Source: Dendrocalamus latiflorus | Taxonomy: Eukaryota > Streptophyta > Magnoliopsida > Poales > Poaceae | Length of the DNA: 64,000 bases | Assembly (NCBI GenBank): GCA_017311315.1 | Contig: CM029664.1 | Location: forward strand, 41,523,846 to 41,587,845 | Direction of reading: 5' to 3' | Shown here: in pieces, positions 21,533 to 31,129 of the stretch | Position numbering within the stretch: the first letter of the stretch is position 1 | Layout: every line of letters starts with the position of its first letter | Program-made: the position numbers and the translations under genes | Notes under the pieces: generated by a model | The model's input: the letters and a program-made list of their open reading frames with translations, nothing else | Database searches by the model: none | Told to the model about the DNA's origin: nothing

Positions 21533-22387
21533 CTACACCGCGTAGCGATCACCACTGACGGAGGGGTCGTAATTTGGCGATCTGGAGCGGGATCGACTGC
21601 CACTAAACTCCGATGGGTCAGAACCATCAGAGTCCGTGGGAGCACGTGGGGGGCTGCGGCTTGGTGGAGGCCTTCTCCGTCGAAGTGCAGACTGGAGACT
21701 CGGAGGTCGCACGCTCTTGCGCGCAGTCAGCCGGGTGCGGGGGCCTGATCCCACTGAAGGAGGTGCCGGTGCTGCCAACGGAGCGAGAGGTTGACGGAGC
21801 TGTGCCTGAGCTGCTGCGGCCTCTGCCTTGGCGGCTGCCAGTGCCTGCTGGCATTGGGCAAGCTGGTCACGAAGGGTCGCCACCTCGGTGTGACGGGCAA
21901 CTAGGTGCATCCGGAGGGCGGTCATCTCTTCCAGTGCAGCAGTATGAGCTGCTCCCATGGCTCTGGTAAGATCAACTTGGTGGGTGAGCCTTGGATCATC
22001 CTCATTCACTGGCAAGTAGGTCTCATTATGGCGTACTCCCTCCCTGCGTGAAGGGTAGAAGCAGAAGGGTGTGCGGAACAGGGAGATCTGGTAGATGTCA
22101 CAAAGTCGGGCGGCGGCGAGACGAGCAGCATCCTGGAGTGCGGCAGACCTGGTGCTTCTTGGGTGTTCTGTCTGGAAGACGTGGGGTGGGTCATGTTCGC
22201 TCTTCGGGTAGATGAACACTTCAAACATCCAGCAGTACACCCCTCCTGCAGATGTCTGGCGCCCCCGATAAATGGGCTGCTCCGGGTACTCCAGGTAGTG
22301 GAGGAGCTTGCGCAGAATTCTTGCGAATACGCCCTCATAAACTCCATGAGCGACGTAATCCCAATTACCTGCCATCTGTAAAGGCAA
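21533..22387 (-). CDS. Extra ORF in the gypsy leader (orf0-like)
   Basis: This 284-codon ORF lies between primer binding site and gag, in the same sense. The N-terminal half is a compact, aromatic-rich domain (WDYVAHGVYEGVFARILRKL, then YCWMFEVFIY). Residues about 150-195 form a heptad-like coiled coil (LRDQLAQCQQALAAAKAEAA), and the C-terminus is a basic, Ser/Arg-rich tail (SGSRSRSRSPNYD). I recognise no enzyme motif. Extra leader ORFs are known in some plant gypsy elements and have been called orf0, but their function is not established. The uninterrupted frame suggests selection until recently. The next gene start (21250) is about 280 bp downstream. Confidence 0.65.
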   Translation of the reverse strand: MPLQMAGNWDYVAHGVYEGVFARILRKLLHYLEYPEQPIYRGRQTSAGGVYCWMFEVFIYPKSEHDPPHVFQTEHPRSTRSAALQDAARLAAARLCDIYQISLFRTPFCFYPSRREGVRHNETYLPVNEDDPRLTHQVDLTRAMGAAHTAALEEMTALRMHLVARHTEVATLRDQLAQCQQALAAAKAEAAAAQAQLRQPLAPLAAPAPPSVGSGPRTRLTARKSVRPPSLQSALRRRRPPPSRSPPRAPTDSDGSDPSEFSGSRSRSRSPNYDPSVSGDRYAV

Positions 22388-22567
22388 TTACTTTGCGTTA
22401 GTAATGTTTAAAAATAGTCAACTGAAAAAGCAAAGGGGTGCAGAACTAGGGAGGGTACGAGTAGCAATAATACGCTATATTTTTATAAATGCTTTTTGTA
22501 TATTTAGAAATTACCACCCTAAGGTGCTTCTAACGACCATTCTATGGCTTTTACCCTGCAGTCGTAT

Positions 22568-22579
22568 GCTCTGATACCA
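22568..22579 (-). promoter_or_regulatory. Primer binding site (initiator tRNA-Met) of the gypsy element
   Basis: TGGTATCAGAGC on the minus strand, four bases inside the 5' LTR end at 22584. Confidence 0.9.
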
Positions 22580-22583
22580 GCGC

Positions 22584-23087
22584 TGTCAGACCCGGATTTT
22601 TCAATCCGAATCTTACTGTGTTTCACTGCACTAATCCCTGGATCAGTAGTTAGTGCACACAGGTACATTGCTGAATCATTTCATACATCGCATAGTCAAC
22701 CATTATATTACATAAATTGAAATACACCACGTCGGGTGACAGTTTACAAAAGGGGCTGACTAGGCCAAATGTTATCATGACAAATACGCACAGCGGAAAT
22801 ACAGCAAAAGCAAACCCAAATCCACAGGCAAGCGACTGGAAGGTACCGTGTGCATTATATGTCACCAGCTAACTAGTAACATACGTGCACACAACGCCAT
22901 ATGTCTACTTGTCCATGACTAAATAACGAAGCCTACGCCTTAGTTTTCTTCGTCATTCTTCTCCTCCGTAGCGGGAGCTTCCTCGTAGGCGTAGTGGTCT
23001 TGCGCTCCTATTTCTGGATTTTTGCCGCAAAGCGAGCGTGAGCACTCCGACCCCGTGCTCAGCGAATCAACACACAGAATGCAAATT
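22584..23087 (-). repeat. Truncated 5' LTR of the gypsy element
   Basis: 504 bp match the start (plus-strand sense) of the 3' LTR at 12946-13449 with eight substitutions. Homology stops at ATT (23085-23087), where the sequence changes to a copy of the hAT left flank (from 11468). The remaining ~3.3 kb of this LTR is missing here. Confidence 0.9.
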
Positions 23088-24565
23088 TATACTCGTGATC
23101 GTTGATTTTTAGCTCTATCATAAATGTTTATATAAACGAATTGAATAACAAAAAAATATAAGTTATTTTTAAAAAATCTATCATGGTAATCCGTTTTAAG
23201 AAACAAAAAAAATATTTATTTATTTATGTAAAGAAAAATACAAGTCATTGTCCATGATCGGAAAAAATAGCTCCACATGTCTACGGCGTGTCGGAGTCTG
23301 TACTACTAGATCGATTAATTGGATAGCTGCAGACATTCACCGTGACCGATGCACAATTTAGTAGTACTAGCTAGTGCTCCTTACTAGCACCACTAGTGTT
23401 GCTTGTACAGACGTATACTTCAAATGAACTAGATGCCAAAGTGCCACGTTATTAGTCATGGCAACGGCACAAATCTGCCAGTGAAAGTTGAATGTGCCCG
23501 CTAAAAATTCATGTCTGTTGACGGGTGCAGATTTTTGCCTAGACCCATGCCCACTCGGGTAACGGGTACCCACGGGTCGCCCGTGCCCGACAACAGCTGT
23601 GCAGATTGCAGACAGTGCAGTGTTTAGCAAATCAAAAATAAGTTCAATTTATATGCAAATATGCATGAAACAAGCAACGACAAATCCACAATGCACATCA
23701 CTAGTTCACTATATCAATTCTCAGTTCATAGTTCACTGGCATAGCATATCAGCATACGGCAAGTTCATTACAAGTTCACAGTTCATAACTCAGTTAAAAC
23801 AAAAAAGAAGAGACATCAACTGCGCCTTGTACTTGACTTGTTCCCAAAAGGTCATTGCCACTTGATTACTTGAATCTGGTGCGTGCAGAAGCCTCAAATT
23901 GCAAGTTCCTAAATGAGCAGAAAACAACACACTAATTAGCTATCTAATCTCACTAGGACAAACATTACTAAATGCGAACACATTACATCACCTGAAGGCC
24001 GTCTTGAATATCCTGAAGGCAAGACCAAAAGGTAGCATGCTTTTTATTCTTCTCATCAACTACAGAACAAAAATGAATTAGTAAAAAAATGCATAAATGA
24101 ATAGGATAGCAAGTTCAATATATTAAGAGATCATGTTAATATACCTTTGAACCTGTTTCTAAGCCAATCTTGGGGGCACATGAGAGCCTCCAACATCTTG
24201 GAAGTGAGTCTGCTGCGATGCTCACTAAGGACTCTGCCACCAGTGTTAAAAGCGGACTCTGAAGCAACAGTAGTAACAGGGATAGCATATATGTCCCTTG
24301 CAATCTTCCTCAAAGTAGGATATCGAGTCCTTGCCACCTTCCACCAATCTAAAACATTGAACTTATTTGTATGCATGCTTACCATTTCTTCATCCAAGTA
24401 GCGGTCTAGCTCAGACTTGAATCCCATCATGCTTGCTGGCCTTTGACTTGCAATACGTGCATTGATGTTAGATAAGAAGTCATCATTGTTGTCAAGGGAA
24501 GGTGCTGATGGTTCACCGTCATCCACATCCTCTACCACATGGTACTCAGCCATCAATTCAGCTAA
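23085..24565. repeat. Right copy of the 1481-bp tandem-duplicated segment
   Basis: Same sequence as 11465-12945 at an offset of 11620. It includes a second copy of CACGTTAT (23445-23452), the hAT left terminal repeat from 23453, and the hAT C-terminal exons. It is joined on its left to the broken gypsy LTR through a 3-bp shared ATT. Confidence 0.9.
23894..24565 (-). pseudogene. hAT transposase C-terminal exons (second copy)
   Basis: Duplicate of 12274-12945. The exons fall at 24145-24565, 23992-24059 and 23894-23908, with the same splice signals and identical translation. This copy is the one separated from the rest of the gene (28375 onward) only by a solo LTR. Confidence 0.8.
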
Positions 24566-27500
24566 TGTCAGACCCGGATTTTTCAATCCGAATCTTACTG
24601 TGTTTCACTGCACTAATCTCTGGATCAGTAGTTAGTGCACACAGGTACATTGCTGAATCATTTCATACATCGCATAGTCAACCATTATATTACATAAATT
24701 GAAATACACCACGTCGGGTGACAGTTTACAAAAGGGGCCGACTAGGCCAAATGTTATCATGACAAATACGCACAGCGGAAATACAGCAAAAGCAAACCTA
24801 AATCCACAGCCAAGCGACTGGAAGGTACCGTGTGCATTATATGTCACCAGCTAACTAGTAACATACGCGCACACAACGCCATATGTCTACTTGTCCATGA
24901 CTAAACAACGAAGTCTACGCCTTAGTTTTCTTCGTCATTCTTCTCCTCCGTAGCGGGAGCTTCCTCGTAGGCGTAGTGGTCTTGCGCTCCTGTTTCTGGA
25001 TTTTTGCCGCAAAGCGAGCGTGAGCACTCCGACCCCGTGCTCAGCGAATCAACACACAGAATGCAAATTGTAACATGTATGGCTAACCAAAGGATGGCTT
25101 AGGTTTATTTTGTTTTGCAAAGAGTGCTTTTGAATACAATTATATAAAGATTCCTAAGACCTAGCATTTGAACAGAAGCATAATGTTCAAGGAATATTAA
25201 TATTAATTTCCATACATATGGCATCACACCATATGCCTAATATCACCATAATTTCTCCATACATACGGCATCACACCGTATAACATTTTTCAGCGTTATA
25301 GCCGCTTAACTTACCACTGGGACGACACCCAGGACAACTCAAATCAGGGCTTTCCTCTGCCCTTCCACTCTTCCATTCCCATTTTTCAATATTTTTGTAA
25401 ACAGAACTATATCTAGTTAAGTTCCCATGTCTGCCCTTGACCGTGGGCACGGCTATTCGAATAGTTTTGACTCTGCAGAGTTTTGCACACTTTACCCACA
25501 AGAGATAAATCCACCCGTTGCCCCACATGATTCCTTAGCCATGCGGTTGAGTAGATTATCACAGGATTGTTACAATGCATAGTCCTACTGTGGTTACGCC
25601 CGCTAAGGTCTATCTTCCGTAGGATCCGACCATCCCTCGGGAAGGGTCCCTCGTGAGCCATCACGGGCAAAGGCGGGGATGCGACCATCCATCCCTTTGC
25701 TCGTGGTCATACCTTCACGTAACCACCTTAGAGCCACACAAATTAGTAAACCCTGCCTACATTTTGCCAGCTTGTGGTTGTACTGTTTTTACACGGGGTG
25801 ACATGACAAGATTCAGTCCTTAGGGTTATCTGGGCGGTCTACCACTAACCCACTTTATGCATCCACTGCACCACACTGTGCATCCACTGCACCACACATA
25901 CACACCCTCGAACCAATCCGCCCAGATATTCAAGCATGTTGGGGTTTTTCGAGACATAAAGTAATCATTCCAACATATACCAGTCATTCCCGTCATGACT
26001 GCCCGAATCAATTTCTCATGAATAAAAGTGATGCTTGGGGCAATTTCTTGCCCCGAGTTCCTAATCAATGCTAAGCATGGCATATGGTTACGGACTTATT
26101 TTCGAAATGTTACTAATATATTTTTGCTAGGGCGACAAGGTTCACACATTCAAATACTCAAAGGAGGGGGTAATACTATTCAAGGTAAACAATGACATAT
26201 AGCTAGAATATCAAATTTAGCATGCATTTGCATAAAAATAACAGCAATGCAATTTGTTAATTTAAAACAAAGTAATTTGCAGAATGTAGGTTCAACATGA
26301 TCAAAGTATTGACTCGCCTTGGTCACAGTGGTCGGGATCCGGATTCTCTGGTGCTTCTAGTGTCGCTGCTTCGATCTCTTCTTCTTGTGCCTCGTATGCT
26401 ATTTTAGCGCGCGCCAAAAATTTATACAAAAAGAAAAGCAGCCAATCAAACCAAATAACATCAGAAATTCAAATGAACTCTAAAAATTATGATTTCAGTT
26501 CCATTGGATAGATCTTGATTTTAGATGAATTTAGAAATTTGTCCCACTTGATTTGGAGTTAAAATGAATAAGTTATATTCATTTAAAGTTCTCAGGTTGA
26601 ATTAATTCCAGAAAATATGAAATTTCTGACAGGTGGGCCCCATATGTCATATTTTAATTTTTATCTTTTTCTTTAATTATTTCTCCTCTGTCTCTATGGC
26701 CAGTGGGGCCCATATGCCAGCGTGTCCGGTCACTGACATGTGGGACCCCCTTGTCAGTGGTCATGGCGGTGCTGAGTCACTGGCAGGTGGGACCCAGCTG
26801 TCAGAGATGCATTTTAAAAGAAATGCTCGACCGCAGACGCGGAGCTGGGGCTCGAACGCGCGCCGCGGGAGCGAGGGGAGGAAAGAAGTAACGCTGGAAG
26901 CCACTCAGCCGAGCCGAGCGATGCTTACCCTATAGGGGTAAGTAATCCCCTTGAAGTAGCTCCGGGAGGGGCTGGGCAGAAGAAGAAGAAGACGGTGGCG
27001 TCAGCGGCGAGCGGCGGCCGGAGAGGCTCGGGAGTTGCGTGGAATACAACCCCCGCGGAACGGTGAAGCTTCTGGTGAAGGCGGCTGGGGACGACGGTGG
27101 CCGGAGAGGGCTGGCGGCGTGCGACGGCGGAGGCTCGGGCGGGGCTCCGGTGACGGCGAGCCACGAGCTTCGGGAGGTGCGGGGGAGGCCGGGGTTAGCT
27201 TCACCTCGCTCCCGCGAAGCTCTGTGAGCTTGGGGATCGCCCGGAGGTGGCCGGAATCGGCGGGGAGGGTGGCGCCGGAGTTGGGGAAGAAGGAGGGGCC
27301 GGCGGCGATTTAGGGCGCTACGACTAAATTGCGGGCAGAGGAGGAGATAGGGAAGTATGGTGATGCGTTTGCGACCCCCAGGTGAGGCTTTTATAGCCGG
27401 GAGAGGCGCGTACGGCGAGTTCGACATCTAGCTCCGCCCTGCTCACGCCGGCGAGGGGGAATGGACGAAATCTCCCCGGGATTTTGTAGGAGAGAGGTGG

Positions 27501-28369
27501 CGGGAGAGATGAGTCCCCCCTCCTGTAGCTAGATCTTTTAAATTGCCCGCGAGGTGAGAGAATGAGCGATGGATTTGCTGCGGCAGAGCGCAAGCGCGAG
27601 GGGAGAGGAGCTGCGTGCGCGTGGAGAAGAAGGAGCGAGGCGCTAGCTGTTCGGGCCCGCTCGCAGGGGGAGAGGCGCGGGTGGAGGCGGGGTCCGCTCG
27701 CCAGCGGGGAGAGGCGCCTGGCGTGTGGGGGCGCGCGGCAGCGAGACGTGGGCGCGGTCCACTGGCCAGCGGAAGCGGGCGATCGGGCGCGGGCGCTGGC
27801 GCGCTGGGCCGCGCATGCGTCGGCCCACGCAGGCGCGCTGGCCGCGTGCGCGGAGAGAGGGGCTGGGCCGGGGCGATGGCCGGCCCGGCTTTCCTTTTCC
27901 TTTTTCTTTTTCATATTTCCTTTATTTCTATTTTGTTTTTATCCTTTTTGCTCTATTTCCCTTAATGCCCTTATATATTATTTCTCCACTTTTGCTCACC
28001 TACCATTGGACTTATATTTTTGGCACCTATTTGTAGACACAAAAATTTAATATGTATTTTCATACACATATATTTACATTTGTTAATACTTTTATTTTGC
28101 TTATTCTTTTACTATTTATTCCCTTATTTTTAGAGGTGAGATTTCATGGTTAAACCAAATATTCTCCCTTACCTTTATGGATCATCTTTTCAGATTCTTT
28201 ATTTGATACTTATGTTTTTATTATTTTATGTGTTGGTTTCTTCCTTCTTTTCACTTTTGAAATTCCTTTGTATTTACAAAAGGCCAATAAACTCCAAAAT
28301 CAAATAGAAAACAAATAAAATAATCCAAAAACTCCTTAACTTATTATTTATATTTTTCAGGATGTTACA
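24566..28369 (-). mobile_element. Solo LTR of the gypsy element (3804 bp)
   Basis: It is a complete LTR, TGTCAGACCC to GATGTTACA on the plus strand, flanked on both sides by GCTAA (24561-24565 and 28370-28374). No internal sequence follows. Its first 430 or so bases follow the 3' LTR at every one of the eight sites where the two LTRs of the element differ. From 25183 onward it departs from the 3' LTR at about 20 sites plus small indels. It therefore looks like a recombinant of two LTRs. Confidence 0.9.
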
Positions 28370-28374
28370 GCTAA

Positions 28375-28797
28375 CAAGTTCTTGACCTCAATAACCTTGT
28401 CCTCACATGCTATACCGGGCACACCAAGCAAGTCCTCATAACAAATCTGCAGCACTGTAGTCTTGAATCGAGGATCAAGAATAGTTGCAATACCCATTAA
28501 CCCTTGAATGTCAGTCCAGTACTTATCAAACTTGATTATCATATTAGTTGACATTTCTTCAAATAATGGATTGCCACAAGTTGACCACTGCCTGATTTGC
28601 TTTCTAATCTTAGCAATTCTAGTGAAGTAGATGTTTGCAGTCACATAATTAGTTCCAGAAAATAATGCAGTGATGTCATAAAACAATCTAAGCCTCTCCA
28701 CAACACCCTCGGCGAATTTCCACTCTTCCTCACTTGGCAAAGAAGTGTACTGCCTATCTATATGACTTGCTCTAATGAAAACAGCCTTGTAGGGCAC
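28375..28797 (-). pseudogene. hAT transposase, central fragment
   Basis: The frame encodes the middle of a RICESLEEPER-like hAT transposase: SEEEWKFAEGVVERLRLFYDIT, the YVTANIYF segment, KFDKYWTDIQGLMGIATILDPRFK. It is in frame with the C-terminal exon at 24565 once the LTR and one GCTAA copy are left out. At its 5' end it meets the N-terminal fragment out of frame near 28795, so the RNase-H-like core with its first two catalytic Asp residues is missing. This is an internally deleted transposase. Confidence 0.8.
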
Positions 28798-29051
28798 TTT
28801 GCCCGGACTGTGCCATTCAACTTCACTGTCTTAAACTCTTTCCAAACAGCCGAGGTGAGCTTCCTCTTAGAACCAGCTTCAAGTCCATTTTCCTCCTCTT
28901 CTTCTACTTCAATGTTATCGTCATCATCAATGTCAATTGGCATTGAGTCATTTACAGATTCAGGCTGAGGCGATGCAGAAAGTGGAAGTGACTCTGATGG
29001 TGCTTCTAATGCTCGAGAAATTGGGGATTGGCTGCTACTGGTTGTAGACAT
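28798..29051 (-). pseudogene. hAT transposase, N-terminal fragment with half a BED finger
   Basis: The ATG at 29051 opens a Ser/Pro-rich then acidic N-terminus (IDIDDDDNIEVEEEEEN) followed by the start of a BED zinc finger (TSAVWKEFKTVKLNG then VRAKC). The second finger cysteine and the two histidines are missing because the sequence jumps to the central transposase region. About 1 kb of coding sequence was lost. Confidence 0.75.
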
Positions 29052-29352
29052 TTTTTAAATCTGTACAGGCACATCAGATCACTCAATGACAGCATTACAG
29101 CAATAATAACATATGGAAAAATTCATACATTGGCAATCATTCATACAGTACGTTGGCAATCATTCATTGGAAAAATTCATACAGATTACGGTATGAACTT
29201 TGGCAATCATTCATACATTCCTCTAATTTCGGTACATACAAACCACATATGGCAAAATTGATTAACCACATATGCACTTTCAGTACACTTCTAACAGTAG
29301 TAATAACAGGCAATGTAACACAAATTGACTTGGCAGAAGTTCTTTTTCTTAC

Positions 29353-29756
29353 CCCAAAGAATGCACGATGTTGCCCCCTGCAGGTGAAGTTGGAGAGACG
29401 GGAGGCCGTCCGTTCTGGGTTGTTGCAGCAGCCGCAGGCTTGACTAGGCGTCCGTTCTTCTCAGCAACTATGCCAGGCTTCGGCTTGGTCACTCCCACAT
29501 GGGCGCGCTACTTCGGATTGGAGGGGCCGACACCGACAATGATAGTAGCTTGGGACGGAGGGGTGGCTGGTGGCGGCGAGTCTCCGGCTTGGACAGGACG
29601 AACTTGTGGTGGAAGAACTGGGGCAGCAGCTTGCAGATCTACTTGGTGGCCATTCTTGCCTTTCTCCTTTGGGTCCGGTGACGGTCGGTCAGCTTCGGAT
29701 GCGCCCCTTCGAAAAGGGACCGTCGACTGCGGGGTCAGCAATGCGAGCTGCAACAA
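29353..29756 (-). pseudogene. Possible 5' exon of the hAT transposase gene
   Basis: An open minus-strand frame from the ATG at 29756 runs, apart from one TAG near 29508, to a good splice donor (GGGTAAGA near 29350). The peptide is Pro/Ala/Gln-rich with no recognised domain. Its place upstream of the main start suits a leader exon of a plant hAT gene, but this rests only on frame and splice signal. Confidence 0.35.
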
Positions 29757-30384
29757 TGGTTAATGGAGAGGAGGAAGAAGTTCACCGGCCATCTTCGTTG
29801 GAGCCGGAGGGCAGCGCCTTGGCCAAGGGCCTACTACTGTGATGCGCATTGGCTGCGGCGTGGGGCGGCGGGCTGAACTGGAAGGCGATGGCGAGGGCGT
29901 GCAGGAGGGCGAGCGTGCGGCGAGAGTGGTGGGAGTAGGAACGGGACAGGAGGGCGAGCGTGGAGAGCAAGCGAAGAGCCGGAGACCGAGCGCCAGATGC
30001 ACCGGCGCTGCAACGGCTGTTGAATCAGGGTGGGAAGGAGTGACCAAGTGAGTGTCTGAGTGAGCTAGGGTAATACCGTATGGGGCTATGGGCTATGGGC
30101 TGTTGAATCGAGGCTATGCGACTGCTGCGGCGGCTGTTGATTAGTTGGGCCATACCGTATGGGGCTATGGGTTGGTTTGCTGGGAGCTTGGGTTTATAAC
30201 TCCTATGGGCCGGGTTTATATTACCCATGGGTTTACGAGTTCGGGTACTATAGGAACGTACCTGAACCCGGCAGACCCGATGGGTTGGGTTTTTTGCCTA
30301 TTAAGAGACCCATGAGTTAGGAAATTGACTCAGACCCACGCCCTAATAGAGTAAAAACCCACCGGATACCCATTGCCATCTTTA
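29757..30384. other. hAT right subterminal region
   Basis: Non-coding sequence up to the right terminal repeat. It contains subterminal GGGTTT/CCCATGGGT-like motifs (30170-30300) that mirror the GGGTACCCACGGGT motifs near the left end (11938-11960). Such clustered short motifs are typical transposase binding sites of hAT elements. Confidence 0.5.
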
Positions 30385-30487
30385 CACGTTATGTCGTACT
30401 AGCTATTACGTGGATAAAAAAATGTTGATAATTTGGAAAGAGGTTTTCTGTAAAAATTAAGGTTTAATCATATAAAAGCAAGTATTT

Positions 30488-30982
30488 TATGAAATAGACC
30501 CTCAGTTATATACCACCGAAAAATCACCAGTTTTTAAATATACCACCAAAAAATCTGATTCACTTTAACACCATCAAAACATCACAAATTTCTTACAAAT
30601 ACCTCTTTGTCAACCTTCCATTACATATGACACTCAAATTACCTAAATGCCCACTAGAGCGACCCGAAATTACACAAAATGCCCCTGGCGACCGGCCCCG
30701 GCGACTGCTTCGACGATGCCACTTCGACCACGACGCTTCAACCACGACACTTCGACCACGGAGTTTCGACCATGACGCTTCGACCACGGCATTTCGACCA
30801 TGATGCTTCGACCACGGCACTTGGACCACAGCTTCGACCATGACACCTCGACTACGGCTTCGACCACGGCGAGGCAAACAGAGATCTAAACGGAACCATA
30901 CGTAATGGTATTTTGTCCAACTTCAAAAAAAATAGATGGTATTAAAGTGAACTGATTTTTTATGGTATATTTCTAAAGTGAT
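30488..30982. mobile_element. Inverted-repeat (MITE-like) element with 14-bp repeat core
   Basis: Left arm: TATGAAATAGACC, then AAATATACCACC and TTCACTTTAACACCATC (30488-30575). The reverse complement of 30910-30982 gives CATGAAATAAGATC, AAATATACCATAAAAAATC and TTCACTTTAATACCATC. The arms are about 75-90 bp and imperfect. The core (30705-30875) is a run of 14-bp units of CTTCGACCACGACG type. I could not settle a target duplication, so the family is open. Confidence 0.6.
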
Positions 30983-31129
30983 CTTATTTCATGGTAAATA
31001 GACAATTATTTCTTTACGAAAAGTGGGGTTTTATTCCGTGAAGGAGGGTTTTTTTAAAAAAAATCGAGGATATGTATGTAATTTGGAAGGGTTCGTATGC
31101 AAATTTGAAAAATCAAAGGGTTTAATCGA

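Larger units (their letters stand above)
12946..23087 (-). mobile_element. Tekay/Del-type Ty3-gypsy retrotransposon with truncated 5' LTR
   Basis: In minus-strand order: remaining 504 bp of the 5' LTR (23087-22584), primer binding site, an extra leader ORF, a gag-pol polyprotein with C-terminal chromodomain, polypurine tract, and a complete 3' LTR (16744-12946). It inserted into the hAT transposase gene; the target duplication GCTAA is at 12941-12945 and its partner is at 28370-28374, after the solo LTR. The 5' LTR is cut at 23087 by the junction of the tandem duplication. The chromodomain and gag type place it in the chromovirus Tekay/Del lineage. Confidence 0.9.
11833..30384 (-). mobile_element. 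hAT DNA transposon, expanded by a nested gypsy element and a tandem duplication
   Basis: The ends TAGTCATGGCAACGG (11833) and, on the reverse strand, TAAAGATGGCAATGG (from 30384) are matching hAT-type terminal inverted repeats. The 8-bp sequence CACGTTAT flanks them at 11825-11832 and 30385-30392, the target duplication expected for hAT. Inside are pieces of a BED-finger transposase gene on the minus strand, split by a gypsy element at GCTAA and partly duplicated. Without the gypsy DNA and the duplication the element would be about 3.5 kb. An internal deletion in the transposase makes it non-autonomous. Confidence 0.85.
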
